Assembly (NCBI RefSeq): GCF_027580225.2
Contig: NC_073337.2
Span: 9,435,001 to 9,499,000, forward strand
DNA: 64,000 nucleotides
DNA from: Misgurnus anguillicaudatus
Lineage: Eukaryota; Chordata; Actinopteri; Cypriniformes; Cobitidae
Reading direction: 5' to 3'
Shown here: one piece after another, positions 38,131 through 51,202 of the stretch
Layout of the letters: each line of letters opens with the position of its first letter
Position numbering within the stretch: the stretch's first letter is position 1
Made by a program: the position numbers and the translations under genes
The notes under the pieces: generated by a model
What the model saw: only the letters and a program-made list of their open reading frames with translations
Told to the model about the DNA's origin: nothing
The model's database searches: none

Positions 38131-40402
38131 ATAGCTGCAAGCAGCGATACCGGGGTCAAGCCAAACATGGCAAAAAATGATTCATACGTGATGACTGCCA
38201 TGATTTAACATCTAAGTTTGCATTAGTTTTATGAAAAAAAGCATTTTTTTCCTATCTTGAGACCACTAGGTGGCACTGTGCCAAAAGAACAGATGGTGCC
38301 TCAGGTCATAACTGTGATGACACATACCAAATTTAGTGTAAATACAATAAGGCGATACGGAGATATAGCCTTAAATGACTTGACCACTAGGGGGCACTGA
38401 CCAAAAAATAAATTGTGACTCAGGTCTTGATTGTGATGACACCCACCAAATTTGGTGTAAATACAATAAAGAGATGCAGAGATATAGCCTTAAATAACTT
38501 GACCACTAGGGGGCACTGACCAAAAAATTAATTGTGACTCAGGTCTTGATTGTGATGACACCCACCAAATTTGGTGTAAATACAATAAAGAGATGCAGAG
38601 ATATAGCCTTAAATGACTTGACCACTAGGGGGCACTGACCAAAAAATAAATTGTGACTCAGGTCTTGATTGTGATGACACCCACCAAATTTGGTGTAAAT
38701 ACGATAAAGAGATGAAGAGATATAGCTTCAAATCTCTTGACCACTAGGGGGCATCGGAAAGTTTACAAGTCCTCCCAGAACATGTTGCTGATGAACCATA
38801 CCAAGTTTCATAACAATACGCAATTGCGTTTCTGAAATACTTGAACTTAAAGAAAAATTCAAAATGGCCGACACACAAAATGGCCGACCAAAAACCATTT
38901 GGTATCGTTTGACTCGGCATGCCTCACGAACTCTAACAAGACCAGTCTCATAATTTTACATTCAAGTTTGCAGTAGTTATAAGCAAAAATAGACATTTTT
39001 TATATCTCGTGACCAGTAGGGGGCAGTGTGTCGAAATGGTGCATGCACCCTCAGGTCATCACTGTTATGACATATACCAAGTCTCATATTAATACGCAAA
39101 AGTTTTGCGAAGATACAGGCTCAAACACATTTTGGCGTGCTCGCCCTCGCATTCTTTGATGCGTGATACGACAACGGATAGGTCTACCGAAAAGCTTTTG
39201 ATAACTTTTTGTCTAGAGTGTCTCTAGATGATGCCTAATAAAATTCAAGCCAATCAAAAAAGCGCTCTAGGAGGAGTTCGAAAAAGTAGGTCTTCAATAT
39301 AATTCAAAATGGCCGACAGGAAGTAGGTTTGACTCAGACATATTTGGTACAGTCGGACTCAGCATGAGCCAAGGAATCAGTAGAGTGAAGTCTTATGTCA
39401 TAGTGGCAATTTAATCAAATGAAATAAAGATTTTAAACAATTTATTTACATATCCTGACCACTAGGTGGCACTGTCCTAAAGATTTATAGGTGCGCTCAG
39501 AACATGTCACTGATGAACCATGCCAAATTTCGTAGCGATACGCCATTCTGTTTGTGAAATACTGAACTTAATGAGAAAATTCAAAATGGCCGACACCCAA
39601 AATGGCCGACTGAAAACCGTTTGGTATCGTTTGACTCGGCATGCCTCAAGGAATCTAACAAGACCACCTTCATGATTTTAGACTCAAGTTTGAAGTAGTT
39701 ATAAGCGAAAATAGGCATTTTTCGAATCTCGTGACCACTAGGTGGCGCTGTGACGAAACGTTGCAGGCACCCTCAGGTCATGACTGTAATGACATATACC
39801 AAGTTTCGTGTCGATACAATAAAGTTTTGTGAAGATACAGCCTCACGTCCGTTTTGGCGTGCTCGCCGCCATATATGTTGTCAATTTATATGAGAACGCA
39901 TTGGTCTATCAAAAAGCTTTTGATAACTTTTTGTCTGGGGTGTCTCTAGATGCTACATACCAAAGGACATGCAAATCGGACAAATGGTCTAGGAGGAGTT
40001 CGAAAAAGTAGGTTTTACAGAAAATTCAAAATGGCGGAAAGATGTGCATGACACAAATGACATCAATGTGTGCAATTGAATCATCATGAGCCAAGGATTC
40101 AGAGGAAACAAGAATTTAGTTTCTAGGACTCACGGGTCAGTAGTTGTGAGCATGAACATAAGTGGATATTTGGACTGTTGGTGGCGCTAGAGGGTTTGAG
40201 TCAGACACACCAATGTTGCTATAGTAACTTCTGAGACTGTCCTCCACATGTGTGCCAAATTTCATAACTTTCCTATGTACGGTTCTATGGGCTGCCATTG
40301 ACTTTCGGCGGAAGAACGAGGAAGAAAAATAATAATAATAATAATAAGAAAACTAACAATAACAATAGGGTTCTACGCCCCTTCGGGGCTTGACCCCTAA
40401 AT
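38131..40402 (+). repeat. Type I unit, 2,272 bp, three B modules
   Basis: Heads: A 38261, B1 38382, B2 38501, B3 38620, C 38739, D 39011, E 39457, F 39733, G 40173. B spacing is 119 bp. One cassette. A and E heads have 'ggtggcact', the CpG-less form. Confidence 0.93.
40346..40400 (+). repeat. Single hairpin cassette
   Basis: Standard form, before the anchor at 40403. Confidence 0.92.
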
Positions 40403-42439
40403 ATAGCTGCAAGCAGCGATACCGGGGTCAAGCCAAACATGGCAAAAAATGATTCATACGTGATGACTGTCATGATTTAAGATCTAAGTTTGCATTAGTT
40501 TTATGAAAAAAAATAGCAATTTTTTCGTATCTTGAGACCACTAGGTGGCGCTGTGCCGAAACAATAGATGGTGCCTCAGGTCATGACTGTGATGACACAT
40601 ACCAAATTAAGTGTAAATACGATAAACCGATACGGAGATATAGCCTTAAATGACTTGACCACTAGGGGGCACTGACCAAACAATAAATTGTAACTCAGGC
40701 CTTGATTGTGATGACACCCACCAAATTTGGTGTAAATACGATAAAGAGATGCAGAGATATAGCTTCAAATCTCTTGACCACTAGGGGGCACCGAAAAGTT
40801 TACAAGTCCTCCCAGACCATGTTGCTGATGAACCATACCAAGTTTCATAACAATACGTAATTGCGTTTCTGAAATACTTGAACTTAAAGAAAAAATTCAA
40901 AATGGCCGACACACAAAATGGCCGACCAAAAAACCATTTGGTATCGTTTGACTCGGCATGCCTCAAGAAATCTAACAAGACCAGTCTCATAATTTTACAT
41001 TCAAGTTTGCAGTAGTTATAAGCAAAAATAGACATTTTTTATATCTCCTGACCAGTAGGGGGCAGTGTGACGAAATGTTGCATGCACCCTCAGGTCATCA
41101 CTGTTATGACATATACCAAGTCTCATATTAATACACAAAAGTTTTGCGAAGATACAGGCTCAAACACATTTTGGCGTGCTCGCCCTCGCATTCTTTGATG
41201 CGTTATACGACAACGGATAGGTCTACCGAAAAGCTTTTGATAACTTTTTGTCTAGAGTGTCTCTAGATGATGCATACCAAAAATCAAGCCAATCACACGA
41301 GCGCTCTAGGAGGAGTTCGAAAAAGTAGGTGTTCAATATAATTCAAAATGGCAGACAGGAAGTAGGTTTGACTCAGACATATTTGGTACAGTCGGACTCA
41401 GCATGAGCCAAGGAATCAATAGAGTGTTGTCTCATGTCTGTGTGGCAATTTAATCAAATGATATAAAGATTTTAAACAATTTATTTACATATCCTGACCA
41501 CTAGGTGGCGCTGTCCTAAAGATTTATAGTTGCGCTCAGAACATGTCACTGATGAACCATGCCAAATTTCGTAGCGATACGCCATTCTGTTTGTGAAATA
41601 CTGAACTTAATGAGAAAATTCAAAATGGCCGACACCAAAAATGGCTGACCGAAAACCGTTTGGTATCGTTTGACTCGGCATGCCTCAAGGAATCTAACAA
41701 GACCACCTTCGTGATTTTAGACTCAAGTTTGAAGTAGTTATAAGCAAAAATAGGCATTTTTTGAATCTCGTGACCACTAGGTGGCGCTGTGACGAAACGT
41801 TGCAGGCACCCTCAAGTCATGACTGTAATGACATATACCAAGTTTCGTGTCGATACACCAAAGTGTTGCGAAGATACGGCCTCACGTCTGTTTTGGCGTG
41901 CTCGCCGCCATATATTTTGTCAATTTATATGAGAACGCATTGGTCTATCAAAAAGCTTTTGATAACTTTTTGTCTTGGGTGTCTCTAGATGCTACATACC
42001 AAAGGACATGCAAATCGGACAAACGGTCTAGGAGGAGTTCGAAAAAGTAGGTTTTACGAAAAATTCAAAATGGCGGAAAGATTTGCATGACACAAATGAC
42101 ATCAATGTGTGCATTTGAATCATCATGAGCCAAGGATGCAGAGGAAACAAGAATTTAGTTTCTAGGACTCACGGGTCAGAAGTTATGAGCATGAACATAA
42201 GTGGATTTTTGGACTGTTGGTGGCGCTAGAGGGTTTGAGTCAGACACATCAATGTTGCTATAGTAACTTCTGAGACTGTCCTCTACATGTGTGCCAAATT
42301 TCATAACTTTCCTATGTACGGTTCTATGGGCTGCCATTGACTTTTGGGTGGAAGAACGAGGAAGATAAATAATAATAAGAAAACTAACAGAAACAATAGG
42401 TGTCTACGCCACTTCGTGGCTTGACCCCTAATAATAAAT
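40403..42439 (+). repeat. Type I unit, 2,037 bp, one variant cassette
   Basis: Heads: A 40536, B 40657, C 40776, D 41050, E 41496, F 41772, G 42212. D is preceded by 'tatctcctgacc' rather than 'tatctcgtgacc'. The cassette at 42377-42431 has the GTGGC stem variant. Confidence 0.93.
42377..42431 (+). repeat. Hairpin cassette, compensated stem variant
   Basis: GCCAC-TTC-GTGGC stem. The 5' part reads 'ctaacagaaacaatagg', as in the remnant at 38110. Confidence 0.9.
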
Positions 42440-44808
42440 ATAGCTGCAAGCAGCGATACCGGGGTCAAGCCAAACATGGCAAAAAATGATTCATACCTGA
42501 TGACTGTCATGATTTAAGATCTAAGTTTGCATTAGTTTTACGAAAAAAATAGCTATTTTTTTGTAACTTGAGACCACTAGGTGGCACTGTGCCGAAAGAA
42601 TAGATGGTGCCTCAGGCCATGACTGTGATGACACATACCAAATTTAGTGTAAATACAATAAAGCGATACGGAGATATAGCCTTAAATGACTTGACCACTA
42701 GGGGGCACTGACCAAACAATAAATTGTGACTCAGGTCTTGATTGTGATGACACCCACCAAATTTGGTGTAAATACAATAAAGAGATGCAGAGCTATAGCC
42801 TTAAATGACTTGACCACTAGGGGGCACTGACCAAAAAATAAATTGTGACTCAGGTCTTGATTGTGATGACACCCACCAAATTTGGTGTAAATACAATAAA
42901 GAGATGCAGAGATATAGCCTTAAATGACTTGACCACTAGGGGGCACTGACCAAAAAATAAATTGTGACTCAGGTCTTGATTGTGATGACACCCACCAAAT
43001 TTGGTGTAAATACGATAATGAGATGCAGAGATATAGCTTCAAATCTCTTGACCACTAGGGGGCACCGGAAAGTTTACAAGTCCTCCCAGAAAATGTTGCT
43101 GATGAACCATACCAAGTTTCATAACAATACGCAATTGCGTTTCTGAAATACTTGAACTTAAAAAAAATTCAAAATGGCCGACACACAAAATGGCCGACCA
43201 AAAACCATTTGGTATCGTTTGACTCACCATGCCTCACGAAATCTAACAAGACCAGTCTCATAATTTTACATTCAAATTTGCAGTAGTTATAAGCAAAAAT
43301 AGACATTTTTTATATCTCGTGACCAGTAGGGGGCAGTGTGACGAAATGGTGCATGCACCCTCAGGTCATCACTGTTATGACATATACCAAGTCTCATATT
43401 AATAAGCAAAAGTTTTGCGAAGATACAGGCTCAAACACATTTTGGCGTGCTCGCCCTCGCATTCTTTGATGCGTTATACGACAATGGATAGGTCTACCGA
43501 AAAGCTTTTGATAACTTTTTGTCTGGAGTGTCTCTAGATGATGCCTACCAAAAATCAAGCCAATCAAACGAGCGCTCTAGGAGGAGTTCGAAAAAGTAGG
43601 TGTTCAATATAATTCAAAATGGCCGACAGGAAGTAGGTTTGACTCAGACATATTTGGTACAGTCGGACTCAGCACGAGCCAAGGAATCAATAGAGTGAAG
43701 TCTCATGTCAGTGTGGCAATTTAATCAAATGAAATAAAGATTTTAAACAATTTCTTTACATATCCTGACCACTAGGTGGCGCCGTCCTAAAGATTTATAT
43801 GTGCGCTCAGAACATGTCTCTGATGAACCATGCCAAATTTCGTAGCGATACGCCATTCTGTTTGTGAAATACTGAACTTAATGGGAAAATTCAAAATGGC
43901 CGACACCCAAAATGGCCGACCGAAAACCGTTTGATATCGTTTGACTCGGCATGCCTCAAGGAATCTAACAAGACCAACTTCATGATTTTAGACTCAAGTT
44001 TGAAGTAGTTATAAGCAAAAATAGGCATTTTTTGAATCTCGTGACCACTAGGTGGCGCTGTGACGAAATGTTGCAGGCACCCTCAGGTCATGACTTTAAT
44101 GACATATACCAAGTTTCGTGTCGATACACCAAAGTGTTGCGAAGATACGGCCTCACGTCCGTTTTGGCGTGCTCGCCGCCGTATATGTTGTCACGGTATA
44201 CGAGAACGCATTGGTCTATCAAAAAGCTTTTGATAACTTTTTGTCAGGGGTGTCTCTAGATGCTAGATACCAAAGGACGTGCAAATCGGACAAACGCTCT
44301 AGGAGGAGTTCGAAAAAGTAGGTTTTACGGAAAATTCAAAATGGCGGAAAGATGTGCATGACACAAATGACATTAATGTGTGCATTTGAATCATCATGAG
44401 CCAAGGATTCAGAGGAAACAAGAATTTAGTTTCTAGGACTGATGGGTCAGAAGTTATGAGCATGAACATAAGTGGATTTTTGGACTGTTGGTGGCGCTAG
44501 AGGGTTTGAGTCAGACACACCAAAGTTGCTATAGTAACTTCTGAGACTGTCCTCTACATGTGTGCCAAATTTCATAAATTTACTACGTACGGTTCTATGG
44601 GCTGCCATTGACTTCAATGGCGGAAGAACAAGATGCAGAATAATAATAAGAAAACTAACAATAACAATAGGTGTCTACGCCACTTCGTGGCTTGACCCCT
44701 AATAAGAAAACTAACAATAACAATAGGGTTCTACGCCCCTTCGGGGCTTGACCCCTAACTAACAATAACAATAGGGTTCTACGCCCCTTCGGGGCTTGAC
44801 CCCTAATT
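42440..44808 (+). repeat. Type I unit, 2,369 bp, three B modules and three cassettes
   Basis: Heads: A 42572, B1 42693, B2 42812, B3 42931, C 43050, D 43321, E 43767, F 44043, G 44483. The longest type I unit without the 722-bp duplication. Its excess is two extra Bs (238 bp) plus cassettes (about 158 bp). Confidence 0.93.
44648..44806 (+). repeat. Three hairpin cassettes, the third 5'-truncated
   Basis: 44648-44702 (GTGGC variant), 44704-44758 (standard) and 44759-44806 (48 bp, lacking the first seven bases and abutting the previous CTAA with no spacer). Confidence 0.9.
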
Positions 44809-46899
44809 ATAGCTGCAAGCAGCGATACCGGGGTCAAGCCAAACATGGCAAAAAATGATTCATACGTGATGACTGTCATGATTTAAGATCTAAGTTTGCA
44901 TTAGTTTTATGAAAAAAATAGCAATTTTTTGTATCTTGAGACCACTAGGTGGCGCGGTGCCGAAACAATAGATGGTGCCTCAGGACATGACTGTGATGAC
45001 ACATACCAAATTGAGTGTAAATACGATAAAGCAATACAGAGATATAGCCTTAAATGACTTGACCACTAGGGGGCACTAACCAAACAATAAATTGTGACTC
45101 AGGTCTGGATTGTGATGACACCCACCAAATTTGGTGTAAATACAATTAAGAGATGCAGAGATATAGCCTTAAATGACTTGACCACTAGGGGGCACTGACC
45201 AAAAAATAAATTGTGATTCAGGTCTTGATTGTGATGACACCCACCAAATTTTGTGTAAATACGATAAAGAGATGCAGAGATATAGCTTCAAATCTCTTGA
45301 CCACTAGGGGGCACCGAAAAGTTTACAAGTCCTCCCAGAACATGTTGCTGATGAACCATACCAAGTTTCATAACAATACGCAATTGCGTTTCTGAAATAC
45401 TTGAACTTAAAGAAAAAATTCAAAATGGCCGACACACAAAATGGCCGACCAAAAACCATTTGGTATCATTTGACTCGGCATGCCTCAAGAAATCTAACAA
45501 GACCAGTCTCATAATTTTACATTCAAGTTTGCAGTAGTTATAAACAAAAGTAGACATGTTTTATATCTCGTGACCAGTAGGGGGCAGTGTGACGAAATGG
45601 TGCATGCACCCTCAGGTCATCACTGGTATGACATATACCAAGTCTCATATTAATACGCAAAAGTTTTGCGAAGATACAGGCTCAAACACATTTTGGCGTG
45701 CTCGCCCTCGCATTCTTTGATGCGTTATACGACAACGGATAGGTCTACCGAAAAGCTTTTGATAACTTTTTGTCTAGAGTGTCTCTAGACGATGCATACC
45801 AAAAATCAAGCCAATCACACGAGCGCTCTAGGAGGAGTTCGAAAAAGTAGGTGTTCAATATAATTAAAAATGGCCGACAGGAAGTAGGTTTGACTCAGAC
45901 ATATTTGGTACAGTCAGACTCAGCATGAGCCAAGGAATCAATAGAGTGAAGTCTTATGTCAGTGTGGCAATTTAATCAAATGATATAAAGATTTTAAACA
46001 ATTTATTTACATATCCTGACCACTAGGTGGCGCTGTCTTAAAGATTTATAGGTGCGCTCAGAACATGTCACTGATGAACCATGCCAAATTTCGTAACGAT
46101 AGGCCATTCTGTTTGTGAAATACTGAACTTAATGAGAAAATTCAAAATGGCCGACACCCAAAATGGCCGACCGAAAACCGTTTGGTATCGTTTGACTCGG
46201 CATGACTCAAGGAATCTAACAAGACCACCTTCATGATTTTAGACTCAAGTTTGAAGTAGTTATAAGCAAAAATAGGCATTTTTTGAATCTCGTGACCACT
46301 AGGTGGCGCTGTGATGAAACGTTGCAGGCACCCTCAAGTCATGACTGTAATGACATATACCAAGTTTTGTGTCGATACAACAAAGTGTTGCGAAGATACG
46401 GCCTCACGTCCGTTTTGGCGTGCTCGCCGCCGTATATGTTGTCACTGTATACAAGAACGCATTGGTCTATCAAAAAGCTTTTGATAACTTTTTGTCTGGG
46501 GTGTCTCTAGATGCTACATACCAAAGGACATGCAAATCGGACAAACGGTCTAGGAGGAGTTCGAAAAAGTAGGTTTTACGGAAAATTCAAAATGGCGGAA
46601 AGATGTGCATGACACAAATGACATCAATGTGTGCAATTGAATCATCATGAGCAAAGGATTCAGAGGAAACAAGAATTTAGTTTCTAGGACTCACGGGTCA
46701 GAAGTTATGAACATGAACATAAGTGGATTTTTGGACTGTTGGTGGCGCTAGAGGGTTTGAGTCAGACACACCAATGTTGCTATAGTAACTTCTGAGACTG
46801 TCCTCTACATGTGTGCCAAATTTCATAACTTTCCTACTTACGATTCTATGGGCTGCCATTGACTTTTGGGTGGAAGAACGAGGAAGATAAATAATAAAT
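44809..46899 (+). repeat. Type I unit, 2,091 bp, two B modules
   Basis: Heads: A 44940, B1 45061, B2 45180, C 45299, D 45572, E 46018, F 46294, G 46734. The anchor is preceded by 'taattatagc' rather than 'aaatatagc'. No cassette at its end. Confidence 0.93.
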
Positions 46900-49055
46900 A
46901 TAGCTGCAAGCAGCGATACCGGGGTCAAGCCAAACATGGCAAAAAATGATTCATACGTGATGACTGTCATGATTTCACATCTAAGTTTGCAATATTTTTA
47001 TGAAAAAATAGCAATTTGTTTGTATCTTGAAACCACTAGGTGGCGCTGTGCCGAAACAATAGATGGTGCCTCAGGTCATGACTGTGATGACACATACCAA
47101 ATTTAGTGTAAATACGATAAAGCGATATGGAGATATAGCCTTAAATGACTTGACCACTAGGGGACACTGACCAAACCATAAATTATGACTCAGGTCTTGA
47201 TTGTGATGACACCCACCAAATTTGGTGTAAATACGATAAAGCGATACGGAGATATAGCCTTAAATGACTTGACCACTAGGGGGCACTGACCAAACCATAA
47301 ATTATGACTCAGGTCTTGATTGTGATGACACCCACCAAATTTGGTGTAAATACGATAAAGACATGCAGAGATATAGCTTCAAATCTCTTGACCACTAGGG
47401 GGTGCCAAAAGGTTTACAAGTTCTGCCAGAACATGTTGCTGATGAACCGTACCAAGTTTCATAACTATACGCAATTGCGTTTCTGAAATACTTGAATTTA
47501 AAGAAAAAATTCAAAATGGCCGACACACAAAATGGCCGACCAAAAACCATTTGTTATCGTTTGACTCGGCATGCCTCACGAAATCTAACAAGACCAGTCT
47601 CATAATTTTACATTCAAATTTGCAGTAGTTATAAGCAAAAATAGACATTTTTTATATCTCGTGACCAGTAGGGGGCAGTGTGACAAAATGGTGCATGCAC
47701 CCTCAGGTCATCACTGTTATGACATTTACCAAGTCTCATATTAATACGCAAAAGTTTTGCGAAGATACAGGCTCAAACACATTTTGGCGTGCTCGCCCTC
47801 GCATTCTTTGATGCGTTATACGACAACGGATAGGTCTACCGAAAATCTTTTGATAACTTTTTGTCTAGAGTGTCTCTAGATGATGCATACCAAAAATCAA
47901 GCCAATCACACGAGCGCTCTAGGAGGAGTTCGAAAAAGTAGGTGTTCAATATAATTCAAAATGGCCGACAGGAAGTAGGTTTGACTCTATCATATTTGGT
48001 ACAGTCGGACTCAGCACGAGCCAAGGAATCAATAGAGTGAAGTCTCATTTCAGTGTGGCAAATGAATCAAATGCTATAAAGATTTTAAACAATTTATTTA
48101 TATATCCTGACCACTAGGTGGCGCTGTCCTAAAGATTTATAGGTGCGCTCAGAACATGTCACTGATGAACCATGCCAAATTTCGTAGCGATACGTCATTC
48201 TGTTTGTGAAATACTGAACTTAATGAGAAAATTCAAAATGGCCGACACCCAAAATGGCCGACCGAAAACCGTTTGTTATCGTTTGACTCGGCATGCCTCA
48301 AGGAATCTTACAAGACCACCTTCATGATTTTAGACTCAAGTTTGAAGTAGTTATAAGCGAAAATAGGCATTTTTCGAATCTCGTGACCACTAGGTGGCGC
48401 TGTGACGAAACGTTGCAGGCACCCTCAGGTCATGACTGTAATGACATATACCAAGTTTCGTGTCGATACAATAAAGTTTTGCGAAGATACGGCCTCACGT
48501 CCGTTTTGGCGTGCTCGCCGCCGTATATGTTGTCACTGTATACGAGAACGCATTGGTCTATCAAAAAGCTTTTGATAACTTTTTGTCTGGGGTGTCTCTA
48601 GATGCTACATACCAAAGGACATGCAAATCGGACGAACGGTCTAGGAGGAGTTCGAAAAAGTAGGTTTTACGGAAAATTCAAAATGGCGGAAAGATGTGCA
48701 TGACACAAATGACATCAATGTGTGCAATTGAATCATCATGAGCAAAGGATTCAGAGGAAAGAAGAATTTAGTTTCTAGGTCTCACGGGTCAGAAGTTATG
48801 AGCATGAACATAAGTGGATTTTTGGACTGTTGGTGGCGCTAGAGGGTTTGAGTCAGACACACCAATGTTGCTATAGTAACTTCTGAGACTGTCCTCTACA
48901 TGTGTGCCAAATTTCATAACTTTCCTACGTACGGTTCTATGGGCTGCCATTGACTTTTGGGTGGAAGAACGCGGAACAAGAATAATAATAATAATAATAA
49001 GAAAACTAACAATAACAATAGGGTTCTACGCCCCTTCGGGGCTTGACCCCTAAAT
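46900..49055 (+). repeat. Type I unit, 2,156 bp, two B modules, one cassette
   Basis: Heads: A 47031, B1 47152, B2 47271, C 47390, D 47663, E 48109, F 48385, G 48825. A begins 'aaccactag' (G to A just outside the core). Sister of the unit at 13030: identical head offsets and shared rare variants ('ggggacac', 'gacatgcag', 'gacatttacc', 'tatatcctg', 'gtttgttatcg'). Confidence 0.93.
48999..49053 (+). repeat. Single hairpin cassette
   Basis: Standard form. Its sister unit at 13030 lacks any cassette, so gain or loss happened after those two units split. Confidence 0.92.
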
Positions 49056-51202
49056 ATAGCTGCAAGCAGCGATACCGGGGTCAAGCCAAACATGGGAAAA
49101 AATGATTCATACGTGATGACTGTCATGATTTAATATCTAAGTTTGCATTAGTTTTATGAAAAAATAGCATTTTTTTGTTTCTTGAGACCACTAGGTGGCG
49201 CTGTGCCGAAACAATAGATGGTGCCTCAGGTCTTGATTGTAATGACACCCACCAAATTTGGTGTAAATACAATAAAGAGATGCAGAGATATAGCCTTAAA
49301 TCACTTGACCACTAGGGGGCACTGACCAAAAAATAAATTGTGACTCAGGTCTTGATTGTGATGACACCCACCAAATTTGGTGTAAATACGATAAAGAGAT
49401 GCAGAGATATAGCTTCAAATCTCTTGACCACTAGGGGGCACCGAAAAGTTTACAAGTCCTCCCAGAACATGTTGCTGATGAACCATACCAAGTTTCATAA
49501 CAATACGCAATTGCGTTTCTGAAATACTTGAACTTAAAGAAAAATTCAAAATGGACGACACACAAAATGGCCGACCAAAAACCATTTGGTATCGTTTGAC
49601 TCGGCATGCCTCACGAAATCTAAAAAAGACCAGTCTTATAATTTTACATTCAAGTTTGCAGTAGTTATAAGCAAAAATAGACATTTTTTATATTTCGTGA
49701 CCAGTAGGGGGCAGTGTGACGAAACAGTGCATACACCCTCAGGACATCACTGTTATGACATATACCAAGTCTCATATTAATACGCAAAAGTTTTGCGAAG
49801 ATACAGGCTCAAACACATTTTGGCGTGCTCGCCCTCGCATTCTTTGATGCGTTATACGACAACGGATAGGTCTACCGAAAAGCTTTTGATAACTTTTTGT
49901 CTAGAGTGTCTCTAGATGATGCATTCCAAAAATCAAGCCAATCACACGAGCGCTCTAGGAGGAGTTCGAAAAAGTAGCTGTTCAATATAACTCAAAATGG
50001 CCGACAGGAAGTAGGTTTGACTCAGACATATTTGGTACAGTCGGACTCAGCATGAGCCAAGGAATCAATAGAGTGAAGTCTTATGTCAGTGTGGCAATTT
50101 AATCAAATGATATAAAGATTTAAAAATTTATTTTTACATATCCTGACCACTAGGTGGCGCCGTCCTAAAGATTTATAGGTGGGCTCAGAACATGTCACTG
50201 ATGAACCATGCCAAATTTCGTAGCGATACGCCATTCTGTTTGTGAAATACTGAACTTAATGAGAAAATTCAAAATGGCCGACACCCAAAATGGCCGACCG
50301 AAAACCGTTTGGTATCGTTTGACTCGGCATGCCTCAAGGAATCTAACAAGACCACCTTCATGATTTTAGACTCAAGTTTGAAGTAGTTATAAGCGAAAAT
50401 ATGCATTTTTCGAATCTCGTGACCACTAGGTGGCGCTGTGACGAAACGTTGCAGACACCCTCAGGTCATGACTGTTATGACATATACCAAGTTTCGTGTT
50501 GATACACCAAAGTTTTGCGAAGATACAGCCTCACGTCCGTTTTGGCGTGCTCGCCGCCATATATGTTGTCAGTTTATATGAGAACGCATTGGTCTATCAA
50601 AAAGCTTTTGATAACTTTTTGTCTGGGGTGTCTCTAGATGCTACATACCAAAGGACATGCAAATCGGACAAACGGTCTAGGAGGAGTTCGAAAAAGTAGG
50701 TTTTACGAAAAATTCAAAATGGCGGAAAGATGTGCATGACACAAATGACATCAATGTGTGCAATTGAATCATCATGAGCCAAGGATTCAGAGGAAACAAG
50801 AATTTAGTTTCTAGGACTCACGGGTCAGAAGTTGTGAGCATGAACATAGGTGGATTTTTGGACTGTTGGTGGCGCTAGAGGGTTTGAGTCAGACACACCA
50901 ATGTTGCTATAGTAACTTCTGAGACTGTCCTCTACATGTGTGCCAAATTTCATAACTTTCCTATGTACGGTTCTATGGGCTGCCATTGAATTTTGGCGGA
51001 AGAACGAGGAAGAAAAATAATAATAAGAAAACTAACAATAACAATAGGTGTCTACGCCACTTCGTGGCTTGACCCCTAATAATAAGAAAACTAACAATAA
51101 CAATAGGGTTCTACGCCCCTTCGGGGCTTGACCCCTAACAATAATAAGAAAACTAACAATAACAATAGGTGTCTACGCCACTTCGTGGCTTGACCCCTAA
51201 AT
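49056..51202 (+). repeat. Type I unit, 2,147 bp, A/B chimera and three cassettes
   Basis: Heads: A/B 49186, B 49307, C 49426, D 49699, E 50145, F 50421, G 50861. The first module starts as A and switches to B inside 49225-49232. The cassettes alternate variant, normal, variant stem types. Confidence 0.93.
51025..51200 (+). repeat. Three hairpin cassettes, variant-standard-variant
   Basis: 51025-51079 (GTGGC), 51084-51138 (GGGGC) and 51146-51200 (GTGGC). Confidence 0.92.
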
